The translations under genes and the position numbers were made by a program. Shown here one piece after another: positions 1 to 11,293 of a stretch of 64,000 bases of DNA. The DNA lies in NCBI GenBank assembly GCA_037042185.1, contig JAXQJY010000029.1, positions 1 to 64,000 of the forward strand. Reading direction: 5' to 3'. The stretch is from Sordariomycetes sp. S80-01Y (lineage: Eukaryota; Ascomycota; Sordariomycetes). A model generated the notes under the pieces. The model was not told the DNA's origin, made no database searches, and worked only from the letters and a program-made list of their open reading frames with translations. Numbering within the stretch: the first letter of the stretch is position 1; each line of letters opens with the position of its first letter.

Positions 1-1154
1 CTCGGTTATTAATAATTACTATAACTAGCCTAGTTACCCCTCGCGGTAAACGAAATAGCGGGATAGCTTAGTTAGCACCAAGTATAACCTAAACCGGACG
101 GGTGGGAGGGAAGAATGCCAGAATGAGTGTAGAAGCTCATGGGTTCTTTCGTGACGAAGGTGCCATGTCCAGTACTTACCTTAGGTAGAGTAGTAGGTAG
201 TACGGATAATGATGGTACTTTTCGTGTGAAATTGGGTCCCACCGTATGTTTATGATGACTTTGGCACTGTTGGCAGTGGTCGGCAGTGCCCGTCTTTTCC
301 TAACCCTTCGATCTCGGCGGATTGGGCTCATAACAGAGCTTAAGCATTGCCAAAATATTCGATCTGGTAAGTGGTCGACGAGCATGCCCTTGAAGCCATC
401 CGCCATCTTAGGTTAGGTAAGTATGATGTTGTTTGATGAGATCTCGCGGTGGAATGTTCCCAGTGACATGTAGAGACTGGTGGGCCTTAACCCTATGTCG
501 CATCGACTCTAGCGGTTCCCTAAGGTTACTAAGGACACGGCCCGCTAGCGATACGATGAGGCAGGAACATACCCTATTTTCCTAAGGTCATCATTAGGTG
601 TGTATAAGCTCGGCTTGGCCCTACCGATTGACACCTAGTCTTAAGCGTTAATTGACTTACTTAAGTAGGTAACCCTACTAAGGTTGACTCTTAATTAATA
701 TTAACCTAGATCTCTCCTCTCCCTTAACAATAATCTCCTACCTATTCGCCACCCCGTAGAGATACTAGCCCGCGGTACAGGCACCGCATCGCGCCCTACA
801 CTTGGCACTCTCCTTTCTCCGAAAAGAGTTTCCGTCATAAGTGGTAGGTGGTCATGGATGGGTTGAATTTGTTGACCAATTCAAGACAGTGTGAAAGACT
901 GCGAGGCGTTGGTCGCCAAAACCCACCACACGTGACTAGGGATGACTAAAGCTATAACCAGCTGAATCGCACGATAAACAACCTACCCTGCATTCAGGCC
1001 TGTGGCGGTAAAGCAAACCCGTAACATGATTGGCACCTTTATAGCCTACATAGGGGTCTCTCTTTCTTATAAACCATCCCCTTTACCATAGCTAGCGTTC
1101 TCGTGGCTTAACTTTCAAACCGTCACTAGACTTTCCAAGGTTCGGACTTCGCAC

Positions 1155-1288
1155 GAAAGTGGGGTTCTTCGTGCAAAAGAAGTATTTTGCAATCGGGTCA
1201 TCATTGCGCCCTTCCAGCTGAGAAGTGGGGTCTTCCGTGCGAAAGAAACACTCTAGCAGTCGGGTCATCATTACAATCTTTCAGCCGA
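1155..1288. repeat. diverged tandem duplication, 66-bp unit
   Basis: Two head-to-tail copies, about 1155-1221 and 1222-1288. Both carry AAGTGGGG, then TTC-GTGC, then CGGGTCATCATT in the same order with 66-base spacing. The first copy also has inverted GCACGAA/TTCGTGC arms that could form a small hairpin. Copies differ by many substitutions, so the duplication is old. Function unknown. Confidence 0.6.
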
Positions 1289-1512
1289 AATTAGCCTCAC
1301 ATTATCCCGTCCTCAAGCTCTGGTGCACACGCCGTCCAGCTGATGGGAGGTGTGGTCCTGCAGTCCAATAGCAGGAGTGTACTCCGTAGCCCTGGACAAA
1401 GCGCGCCCCTTAACAGTTTAGGTCAAGCCTCAACCACGGCATCCACTTGACTGACTTCCGAAGGCCAACAATATTCAGCTGAAAAGGGAGATGACTGGGG
1501 CTTCCCAATACG

Positions 1513-1520
1513 TATATAAT
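1513..1520 (+). promoter_or_regulatory. TATA-like box of CFEM gene
   Basis: TATATAAT lies 138 bases before the CFEM start codon. It is the only good TATA match in the 200 bases upstream; assignment is by position only. Confidence 0.4.
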
Positions 1521-1657
1521 GACCAAGCAGTCCGGAACGTCTGAAAGAACATACAGTTCTGCCCTCTTTGCAGACATCTTTATTTTTTACCTGATACACC
1601 ACCCAACTTCGTCTACGCTACCCCATCCTTTAAACAGTAAGAGCACAAACCGCCAAC

Positions 1658-2044
1658 ATGCGCTTCACCGCCGCCGTCATGACCACTCTGGCTGCCCTTG
1701 CCCCCGCCCTCGCTCAGAGCGACAGCCTGGACAGTCTCGATCTTGGCCTCCCAGAATGTCTTCAAAGCTGCATCACGGACAACGTGCAAAGTCTCGACGA
1801 TCTGGAGTGCAGCGCAAGCGACCTGACCTCTACCGACGACGCGAAACAGTGCGTCTGCGACACGCTCAAGAACAACGATGATCTCCTCAGCTGCATAAAA
1901 GGCTGCGATGACGATGAATCATCTGACGCTATTTCCCAACTCGACTGTGACGGTCTCAACATCAACAGCGAGGACGCTGCTATGGCCTACTCTGCCCCAG
2001 CCTTCCTCGCCGCTGGTGGCCTGGTTGCTGCTCTCTTCCTGTAG
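1658..2044 (+). CDS. small secreted CFEM-domain protein
   Basis: 128 residues, single exon. A signal peptide (about residues 1-19, ending ALA-Q) is followed by a CFEM-type domain with eight cysteines at 34, 38, 51, 65, 67, 79, 83 and 97. These show the family pattern P-x-C-x3-C ... C ... D ... C-x-C ... C-x3-C ... C, with aspartates at 60-61 near the position that ligates haem iron in known CFEM proteins. The C-terminus (about 109-128) is hydrophobic after a small-residue stretch, as in GPI-anchored proteins. CFEM proteins act at the cell surface in haem/iron capture, adhesion or host interaction; which applies here is not visible. The rest of the mature protein is strongly acidic. The ATG has a good context (CCAACATGC). 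The neighbouring HET gene is convergent. Confidence 0.85.
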   Translation: MRFTAAVMTTLAALAPALAQSDSLDSLDLGLPECLQSCITDNVQSLDDLECSASDLTSTDDAKQCVCDTLKNNDDLLSCIKGCDDDESSDAISQLDCDGLNINSEDAAMAYSAPAFLAAGGLVAALFL

Positions 2045-2772
2045 ATGGCTGCGGGAAATGGGTTTGAAGAGGTTTTGATAAGCCCGACAGGACTTGGTTT
2101 CGCTTCTTAGCTCTAGACCCTGTCGCTAGACGTCTATAGCGAGGTTTTCATCTATAATTACGCTTTACGGAGCATTTTAACCTCATGTATACGGTATAAT
2201 TGTCCAATTCCACAAAGCCAGTGGTGCGCATGCTTCCGCCAGAGGCTGGCAGTGATGAGAATCTTGCTTTTGTCCTCGAACAAAGCACGCAATATTATCA
2301 TCGTCTTTACGGCTAGTATTGCGTTGCCACCCATGGGCACCCCGCCGCAGACCGCGATATTGACCTCCGCGATGCCATAGCAACACGGACCTTGATTTTG
2401 CGACCCGAAGTTTTAATAGCTCATCACAGATTCAAAGATAATGGAAAAAGATGAAAAGATCATTCGATGATTGTAAAGGCCTATTTCGAGAAGGAGTGCC
2501 AACGAGCGGTCAACAAGTTACGCAATTGAGGGTGAACTGTAATGTACAAGAGAAAGTAACTAGAGATAAATACAGATATTTCTTATCCTTCTCAAGATCT
2601 TCTTGGAGGTCTGCTATTTGCCCCTTGATTGCTGCCTTGGGTGCCTGGCCATTGTGGCAGCATTCTGATTGGGCTTTAGACAATACCTGATTTGTGACGG
2701 ACGGTCTGTCACGGGACAATATGTAACTGTCTGCAAACCATTCCGTGGCATAAGGAATGCTGTGGTAGGTTA
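2045..2772. other. spacer between convergent genes
   Basis: Holds the 3' regions of the CFEM gene (plus) and the HET gene (minus). I see nothing else in it. Confidence 0.5.
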
Positions 2773-5038
2773 CTATACGACTCGAATTACTGTTTTCTTT
2801 AGTTCAGGCTCCGAGTTTATCAACTGGATCTCATTGGCATAGTCTACCGCCGGGTTAGCATATCATGACATTCAGAAGAGCCGACCAGACAACAATGTAG
2901 TCGTAGGGGAGCTTACAGGCTTGTCCAACAATGACCCATGTATCCTCTCCGTTTACTCGTCGAATGACAAAAGGGTGCTTGCATCCATCGAAGAAACAAA
3001 CTTCGTCTCCAGCGTTTGCCTCGGCAGGAAACAAGCCGAAGCCCTTTTGTGCCGTGAACACAAGCTTACGCCCAATACACAATGGCCTCAGTTCAGAGAG
3101 ATATTCGTTGACGTTCCCGATAACCTTTGAGAAGGGAGTATCGTCTAATGGTAGAAGAGCTCTCGCTCTCTTCAAGCCACGGTCATGGTCAACTGCGGCG
3201 TCTTCCAATCGCTTGAATCGAACACAATCATGATCGTGGTGTCGTCCAAATATTCGATCTTCGTCGCTACTCATCTGGAAAAGCGGTACCCAATCTTGGT
3301 CGTCCCAATACAAGGGGCCACATACATCCCGATAGCATTCTGAAGGGTTTGAAACCCGACCAGCATAGAAACGACGCCACTCATTGACAACCCTGCGTAC
3401 GTCTGCGTTAGACATATCCGCTGTTGGACATGATGTGTGGCTTATACCGGTGAATTGATCGAAGATGACCCCCTGAATATCTAGTCTCGAATGTTCAGCC
3501 ACATAGGTGAAATTTGGAAAATCGTTTTCTGGTTCTCTATGCGACGTTTCAAGACACCTTTGGTGATCGATGTTGTAAGCAGGCCGCCGTGGATTCGCCC
3601 GTGTATCCAGGTCAGGAACCCAGGACGGTAAACCGTTGGACCGCAACGGATTCTGACAGCCAGTCAAATATTCCAGGCCGCCCCTGACGATGAGACTCAG
3701 AGCCACCTCCTTATACACTTCTTCTTTCTCCTTGCGGTAATCTGCCTTTATATCCGTCACATCCGGAGCCGTGAGTGGAAGCGTCGCATAGACCTTGTCG
3801 CGTAGATCAGTGGCTTGACAATCTCGGAATCGGAGAACCAAGTCTTCCAATTCGCCATAGTCCGTGTCCACTCGGAATCTATCTCGAATGTCGATGAGCT
3901 GGACGGCCTCGTGAAAGCAAGATGTGCATGAGCCGTCACGTCGAATTCCCGGCTGCTGCAAAGCCGGCAAATGATATTCGTCGACCAGATAGGTCAGCAG
4001 GTCTGCAGTCCGCATTATTTCCTCCCAGCCGCATGTCTCTGTGCCGCAGTGAAATTTGATGTCCTTTGGTAGGGCCACCTCTTGTCTGATCCAGACTCGC
4101 GAGAACCACGGCCGCTGGTATAAATTCATGAGTGCGGTGTAATTTTGAAGCCTCTCCTCTTCCGACCTTGGAGCATCCTCCGCTGGCAGCCTCTTCATAG
4201 GCCGACCCGGGCCATCTGGCCGGTGTGTTTGACCAGGCTTCGATACGTGCCGCCATGAGACCTCCTCGTCCTGCTCGGTTGGAGAGTAGCCCAATTGGCG
4301 GATGACTTGTATGGCTCGGGTACTGTCGTTGCTCTGATCTCCTAGCCAGACGTGGGCAACTAATGCATGCCTGTACAGCCGAGACATGAGTCCCACTTGA
4401 CTATTTCTCTCTTTCAGGTTGCTTTGGTCTATGCAAATGGCATCGATCCACCAGTATGTTTCACTCTGATTCTTTTGCGCCTCGTCAGAATCCTTAGTCA
4501 CATGATTACCCTTTCGGAAGTGCATCAATGCACCATACAGCGAAGGGGTAACGAGAAAAGAGCACCCATCGACAACTATGTATTCTGTCATGGAAGCCGT
4601 CCCCCAGCAGTATGACAATGGCGTGAAGCGCTGGATGGGCGAATTATCCCAAGGGAGGCGATACTCGGAACAGTCATCCAGGCTAGCTGTGATGAGTCGA
4701 CACCTAATAGAATCCGTGAGAGATTGGCTTTTTTCGAGTGCGAGGATTCGGATTTCTGAGGATGCCTCATTTAGAGGCAAATACTTATAGCGGGGGAGGC
4801 GAGGTATGGTGGCTGTTTCAATGGCGATTTCGTCGTCTAGACGACAAGAGTCATCCTGTGTTGCGTATAGATTCGCAACGTCTGAATTGCCAACAGCATG
4901 GCTTCCGGATCCCACATACTGATCAGGCTTAGGAATGTTGAGAGCATGAAGGCCATAAGCCTTATGCAGCTGGATGACAGTCTCCATCAGCCCTTTGACT
5001 TGTTTTTCAAGCTGCAAGATTCTCTCCTTTGAACCCAT
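2773..5038 (-). CDS. HET-domain (heterokaryon incompatibility) protein
   Basis: About 730 residues in two exons (5038-2917, 2843-2773; intron 2844-2916 with GTAAGC donor, GCTAAC branch site and TAG acceptor). An N-terminal coiled-coil-like stretch (residues 1-30) precedes a HET domain with the family's signatures: LSYCWGT, then WWIDAICIDQ, then SRLYRHA..VWLGD, and later YQRPWFSRVWIRQE. HET proteins trigger cell death when incompatible hyphae fuse, usually through a partner protein. The long C-terminal half is the variable region common to stand-alone HET proteins; residues near its end (DTWVIVGQA) match the usual HET tail. I chose ATG 5038 because a longer frame upstream begins only with TTG. 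Without the last intron the protein would end about 18 residues later, at a stop at 2855; the spliced form gives a tail ending KKTVIRVV. Partner and trigger are unknown. Confidence 0.85.
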
Positions 5039-5567
5039 CGCGCCTTCGGAGAACTTCGAAGGATGGCGTTGCAATAGCGATTTTGACTCGTCTTGTGCTA
5101 TTTCGAAGAGTCAAGGAGAATTTAAAGATAAGAGAGGTTGTTTGCATTTCAGCCTGTAGAGTGGCCAGAACCGCCCCTGAATTATGACTCAATGCGCTGT
5201 CAAACAATCTTGATTCCTACAAAAGAGACGTTGCCTTGTTGAGCCTTATTCAAACGGGGGCATTGCCCCTATAGTGGAGAAGCTCGATTAAACGTTCCGC
5301 CAATTAGGTACATGCGTTCCAAGGCTATTATCTCTGTATTCCAATAAGGATTTGTAATCGGCCGCTAAAACATTAATTAACTATACAGGGCTATGCGCCA
5401 GTTGTGCAGATGATTGGTGTGGACTTGCGGCTCGATGTGGCGCCGGGAGTCAGCCTGCATATACGGCGGATACGGTCACCTTCTGCTTGTCAAGGCAGAC
5501 TCGGCGTACCCTGACAAGATCCACGATGAACTTGCGCCCTGGTCAATCTAGTGAGTTATAGACGTTT

Positions 5568-5609
5568 AGCCTCTCAGCTTCAGGAGAAAGCCTCTCAGCT
5601 TCAGTAGAA
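5568..5609. repeat. 21-bp tandem duplication
   Basis: Two adjacent copies starting AGCCTCTCAGCTTCAG, at 5568-5588 and 5589-5609, differing at one base. A recent local slip duplication. Confidence 0.8.
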
Positions 5610-6741
5610 AGGCTAGGTATCCATTCAAAACTATGTGGCATTCGTTAAGGATGCTGCCCTCAGGCCGCGCTACGGCCTGCAGGCCCTCTATGTAAATGGT
5701 CATGGAAGACCTCGGTCGTAGCCGCCTCGAAATTCTGAATATCAGTCTGGAAAAGGGTCGCTTAGTCTTCCCCCTGTTCTGGGTGTTCCGACACGGAGCC
5801 TACCCAACCCCCTGGTTCCATGCAATGCCACGTTCTACTGCAATATGTGATGCCAGCCCACGAACCCTAATGAAACAAGATCTAGCAGGAAGTAAGGCAC
5901 TTTGAAGTATGCTTTGCGAGCTTGATAACTGCTTTCAATGAAGAAATAGGTAGCTGATAGTGGCGCATGAGTCCGCCGAAATAATTGATAGTTGATAACC
6001 CTCAGCTCAGCGTTACTATAATTAAAGACCAATGTCCATTATTCACGTAATAAAGAAGTGGAATAGAAGCTCACTGGCGCAATTATCCTCAATAAGTTAG
6101 ACTATGCTGGCAAACCTCGGATCACTTGGTGCCGCACCCTGACCTTGAAGCTGCTTGGTTCGAAATATCTGCTGCTGGCCGTTTTTTCTTCTCAGTAAGA
6201 TGCGACTCCGACCACATAAATAGCATTATTGCTACTTCCAAGCTTATTTTGGTCCACGAGCTGGTAAGAATTTGAAAATGAGGCCCCGTTACCACGGAAA
6301 CCTCGACCTAATTTCCTTCACTGATCTTTGGCCCGGCTTTACTAGAATTAGCAACTCGTATATCTCCGGATACGCGGGGGCTGGTTTTCTCAGGCATATC
6401 ACCCACCTGCAGAACCATCCAAAAAAACCGGTATATCCTCTCCGGAGACAATTTGCTGCAGGAATAACTGCAAGGGTTCTGCGTCTTCTATATGCTGCGT
6501 CCTTCTTGGCCCAGTTGAGGCGCCGTGACATGTGTTACGTCGCCTATAAGGACTGTGCGACCTCTGAAATACGTTGGCAAAGGGATCTTAATCGTGGAGT
6601 TACCAGAGTTTGATGTTAGTGGCGATCCTAGGTCTTTATAACTTGCCAAATATGGGCGAAGGTCCGAAAGCAAATAAAAGTGGTGGAGTATTACTTACTG
6701 TGAATAAGTCTGAAAAAGAGTAAAAAAAGTAAAAGAAAATT

Positions 6742-6788
6742 AAAAAAAAAAAAAAAAAAAAAAAAACTATAGTAGAAAAAAAAAAAAA
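6742..6788. repeat. A-rich simple sequence
   Basis: A run of 25 adenines (6742-6766) and one of 13 (6776-6788), preceded by more A-rich sequence from 6721. It could be a simple repeat or the tail of a lost retroposon; no coding remnant supports the second view. Confidence 0.7.
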
Positions 6789-8161
6789 TTGGCTGCGAAG
6801 TTTTGGAATATTGATATGATCTCTTATTCGTCCCCATTAGCTGTCCACGTCTCGAATCTTTCATTCTTTAATTTCTTGTCGGGGATGATGCAGAAGCAAT
6901 TGAGGATCTTGTATGTGGTACAAGGGTGCGTTACGACAGATCTCATGGTATTATCAAAGGAATGCACCGTGATGAGACACGTAGGCTTGTACGGTTACAG
7001 GATCTCCGGAACTCGATGGAAGACTCCCTTGACTTGGGATGCATGGTAGCAGGTGTAGCATTCATTACTTTTTGTGGGCGTCCATCCAATGCAACACGTC
7101 CTCAAGACTCTCGTCGATGTCTGGCTCCCATGTCAGAACCAGTGGCAAAGCGTATCCTGGGGCGAACTATCTCGATAGAGCTTTTTCCTTCTTTAGATCT
7201 ATCTTATACATGAGATTCTAGAAGACACCTGGCAACGCTGGAGCATGGCACCCACCCACAAGGTAGGTGACATTAGACATTCGCGTCCAGAAGATTAAAT
7301 AAATATCACTAAACCTATTCAAACTTGCGCGGAGAAGCTACTTGAACCTTTCGAAGTGGCTCACACTGAGCTCGTGCCCTAACCCTGCGGACAAACGGAT
7401 CGTGCTGACCATGCTTATCTTGGAGGGCCCTGAGGCGCATGTTCTGCCATCTTTAGAAATTATATGGACGTGCCAGAGCCACGTGATATATTCTTAAAAC
7501 ATTCCCGGAATATATAAGAGGTTGAATAAATAACGGCGGTGCTCAGCAGCGGTAAGGTAGGATATCATGAGTCCAGTAGTGTATATGGGCCAGCAGGCCG
7601 ACGCGTCCTAACGAATGAGATCCTGCTTGTTGGACAGACCTAGAGAATACAAGATGAGCTCCATCAATTCGTAAATGGAAAACTACCAACGTCATTGGTT
7701 TGTAGGCTTGTGGAATTGGTATTGGAGAATCCACGCTAACTTGGTTGAAGCTTCTCGGCTCTCTTCGAACTCTGGTGAGATAGCGACCAAAAAGTGCCGC
7801 TGTCACCGGAATCAAATTGCGACTCGGACATCATTGTCGACGTCCGTCTGAAGAGACCTTGCGACAAGGACGACTACGCTAGCAGTGAATTCATTCGGGA
7901 CTCTGATGGCGATAGCAGCTGAACAAGACCTCTAGCCAAAGACAGATACAGTTCACTCTTGTTTAAACTAAATATTAGACGAGCCTAATTCTATAAAGTG
8001 ACCCATATGTTTTAAGCAATATTGGCGAGTGCTAAAGCTACGCAAAGCTTTAAAGGGTAAACGGCAACCACCCTTGCTCTAGTCAGTCCTCAAATGCTAA
8101 ACTATAATAGACCCGTTAACCTGATCCTTCTAGTTTGATGACTTGATTCATTTCCATCGTC

Positions 8162-9667
8162 CTACATGTCCTTGATTATCTGGGGGAACAACTTCTCTGT
8201 GAAATCCCATAGGATCGGCGTGTAATCTGGTGCCCATGCAAGGCCAGTCCAAAACGTGCTCCGCTGGCCCTGGAGCTCGTATAGTTTGTTGAAAAATCCT
8301 GCTTTCAAGTCCTCTGGAGAAACCTTGGGCACCGTAGCACCGTGGGAGGTAAATTTGACCACTTCGGGCGCAGCAATGTCGTACGTGCCAGCGTCCTCCA
8401 TCGTGTTCAGGGGCTGTAGGACCAAAGACTTCGCTTCGTCTTCTGTGAGGCCAGCCTGGCCAATCACACGAGTAGTCCACAAGTCCAGGACCCTGTCGTT
8501 GTCAGAGCCGGCACGGTCGTAAGCGTCGGTGAAGTTGCCGTGAGGAAGGAAGAGACCTGTTGCATTATTCGGTGCGTTACGGATACCAGGGACATCGGAA
8601 GGAAGCCCTGTGTTGTTGACAATGCCGACGTACAATGTTTCCCACGAAAATCTCGAGAAGAGGTCCGTCTCTTGTTCGTTCAAGTCCCACGCACCGACAT
8701 TATCTGGTGATGGTGTCGCCGTGATGAGTAGCTTTTTGGCCTTCACCTTCTTTAATCCCAAAGGGGTTTGCACAGTCAAGTCCACGCCGGCGTCGCTACG
8801 TTGGCTCGAGGCTACGGTGCTCTCGAGAAGCACGTTGTCGCTCAAAAGATCGAGCACGCGGTCGAACAGTGTCTCTGATGAGTATGTCTCCGGCCACTTG
8901 AAGGAGGGTCCGGTCAAGCCGAGGCCAAAGGCTGCGATCTGGGGCTGTCCCACCACAGCCATTACATGCCATGTGGGTGTGTTCAGGGGATCTGATAGCC
9001 ACAAGAGGTTGCGCAGAATTCCAAGAGCACCCGAGAGATGGTGCTTTTCAAGGAATTCGCCAAAAGAGAGGAGCAGGTCCTCGGGGACGTCACCGGTCTG
9101 GAAGTACCCATTCTCAAACCAAGGCTGATACTTGACCGCAAACGTGATGTATTCAATCAGGGCGAGAGGAATCCCGAGGGAGTCGACTGGACCGTATTCG
9201 ACATTAGCGGTAAGCCCAGTGTTGAAATCGATATTCTCCGTTGAGAGCAGGAGGTCAATGTAGTCGCTCAGCTCCGGCTCGATCAGGCTGATGTTGAACC
9301 TGTTAAAAAAGTCGGCAGTCGTATCGCGGTTCAAGTAGGCTTGCACGCCATAGTTGATAGGTCGGTCGCTGTTTGGTGGCAGATAAGCGTGAACGTGGCC
9401 GCCCTACGACCGTCCATGTGTCAGCATCCTGCGAGATCGGGTGTCTCTCACGCCATTCAAACTCACAAGTCTGTTCGCTTTCTCAATGACCAATATACTT
9501 TTCTTGTAGTCCTCTTGGAGGCGTACGGCAGCGTAAGCACCACTGGCACCTCCGCCGACGATAGCTACGTCGACTTCGATAGGATCATCTTCTGCCTGAG
9601 CACAAGAGCCGACATTAGCCACGCTAGCCACGCTAGCCAAGAGAAAAGAACAGCTGGTCAACCTCAT
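8162..9667 (-). CDS. secreted FAD-dependent amine-oxidase-like oxidoreductase
   Basis: 480 residues in two exons (9667-9467, 9403-8162; intron 9404-9466, GTGAGT...TAG). A signal peptide (about 1-22) precedes a Rossmann dinucleotide-binding motif VAIVGGGASGAYAA (residues 34-47), the acidic end of beta-2 (VIEKA) and, directly across the splice junction, the GGHVHAY segment that contacts FAD in the flavin amine oxidase/phytoene-desaturase superfamily. Splicing restores this segment exactly, which fixes the intron. The closest family I recall is the fungal group annotated as beta-cyclopiazonate dehydrogenase-like; that name reflects similarity only, and there is no cyclopiazonic-acid synthase or prenyltransferase here. 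Substrate unknown; probably acts in the secretory pathway or outside the cell. Confidence 0.85.
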
Positions 9668-11293
9668 GGTGGACCGGAGAGCACAGAAATATCACTTAGT
9701 AGCAGGATAGAGAAACGCGTGCCTGTGGTGAACACGGTGCGACGAGCTACACTTATCAGCGGGCGAGAATCACCGGACAATCGGGGTCCCGTCGGCACAT
9801 GTATCAGAGCCCGCATGCCTCCAGGATGCCTTCCCCACAATGCACACTGCAGCTGTGATTGACTTCGTAGACAGATTGCGACGTAATCTCACAACAACCC
9901 CTGATCTGCACACCTCCCTAGGAGATATAATTTTAACGCCTTGGATCGCCTCTTCGTGGTCAGATGGCCTATCACTGGGTGTTTTCTCGCGCTTCTCGTG
10001 CCAGCTGACACCGCGCATTGGCTACTGGAACGCACACTGCCACAATGGTAGCAACTCGACATCTCATTGCGGGAGACAACAGCTGGCCCGAGAGAGCGGC
10101 CACCCGATTTCTCGACATGAGAGTCTTTTTTATCGGGAACGCACTCACTCCCCACGCGTCATTACCGGGACTGTCGGTATACATCTCCCAATTCTCTTTG
10201 ATTCTCATGCTTCTTGGATAAGACTCATTTGAATGTTTCACGCGAGCTGACTGTCAGTTGTTGCTGATTGGCCCATTTGGAGCGCTATCCAAGAAGTGGA
10301 TGTACGTTCATTTCGTCTTGCAAAAATGAGAAATTTAAGCTTGACCACTTGCGGACTAACGTAGTCCGTCAGCGCGAGTGGCGCACTTTCAAACATGAGG
10401 TAGGCAAGACCTATATCAAACCGCTAAAAAATTAAGTACCTTGCTTAGTTGACCGGGTTAAGGCCTGGAAAGTCCTAGGTGTCCCCACGCTATGGCATGT
10501 GGCAGCCGTCCTTGTGGCTATTGCGAGCAGCTGCCCTTGTACCGATCCTGGCTACCCTGCAGCTGACTTGTAGCTATCCTACATCTAGCTTTGAGAGCTG
10601 ATACCCACCTAATATTAAGTTACGACAAGTTATACAAGCCTTGCTAGCTTCAGAAAGTCTGGGATAGCTACATAAAATCAGGTATAAAAGAATTGGTAAA
10701 ATCGTACCTTCACATTACCTCGTGCTCTCCTTCAACAAACCGTAGTACAATCGACTTCCCTCGCGAGCTCCTGTCTTACAGACGCAGTTTGGCACTCTCT
10801 AAGCACAATTTATATAGAAGATAGTGATTATACAATAGATAGCGAACAAAGAGGATAATGTTATCTCTAGCCGCCGATACAAAGGCTTTGCCTAGCGTTG
10901 GTTTAAGGCCGCTTAGGAAGTGTTCTGCTCTAGACCCCATACTGAGGAAGCAGGTATAACGGTTCATATATTAAGGTCCTAATTCTTAGTACGTACCACA
11001 AGTCAGATCCCCGTGAACTAGTGGATAGGAATGCCGACGATTTCTTATTTTCACTAGGGATCGTACCACGAGATCCATAAGAGGTTCCTGACAGATGCAT
11101 GCGGGATATAGGTCAGTCTAGGGGCCCTTGCTAAATTTGGGGTTGTGAATAGCTGATGCAGAAAGAGGAGAGCTTATTTGGCAGATCGCACATGGTAAAG
11201 GGGGAAGGAAGACCCTTATGATTGACACAGGGCTTTAGCAGAAGCCAGTTCATTCATTCGCATACACGTGTCGATTTATTCCCAGATCCAACA
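9668..11293. other. 1.6-kb spacer
   Basis: Promoter of the FAD oxidoreductase at the left end and the 3' region of the FET3-like gene at the right end. The open frames in between (for example plus-strand 9840-10232) have no recognisable protein features. Nothing else is supported. Confidence 0.5.

Larger units (their letters stand above)
1..1657. other. gene-poor spacer
   Basis: I see no convincing gene on either strand. The DNA is rich in TAGGTA/TTAAG-like strings and short broken frames, typical of decayed fungal intergenic sequence. The last 150 bases hold the promoter of the CFEM gene; a 66-bp diverged direct repeat is listed separately. Confidence 0.6.
5039..8161. other. 3.1-kb spacer without a supported gene
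   Basis: Only short open frames on both strands, none with a recognisable family or credible splice pattern. It contains a 21-bp tandem duplication and two adenine runs, listed separately. It may be decayed sequence; I could not identify an origin. Confidence 0.5.

Noticed and set aside
1519-1881. 120-codon frame overlapping the CFEM gene
   Set aside because: It is a shadow of the CFEM gene in another frame; the CFEM frame has the signal peptide and all cysteines.
6742-6788. Poly-A tail of a LINE or SINE
   Set aside because: No reverse-transcriptase remnant, Pol III box or target-site duplication could be seen beside the A runs.
8162-9667. Secondary-metabolite cluster around the FAD oxidoreductase
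   Set aside because: No polyketide synthase, NRPS, prenyltransferase or terpene synthase is present within the window, so the cyclopiazonate-like label cannot be read as a pathway.
9840-10232. 130-codon frame upstream of the FAD enzyme
   Set aside because: No family, competing frames on the other strand, and position in a promoter region.
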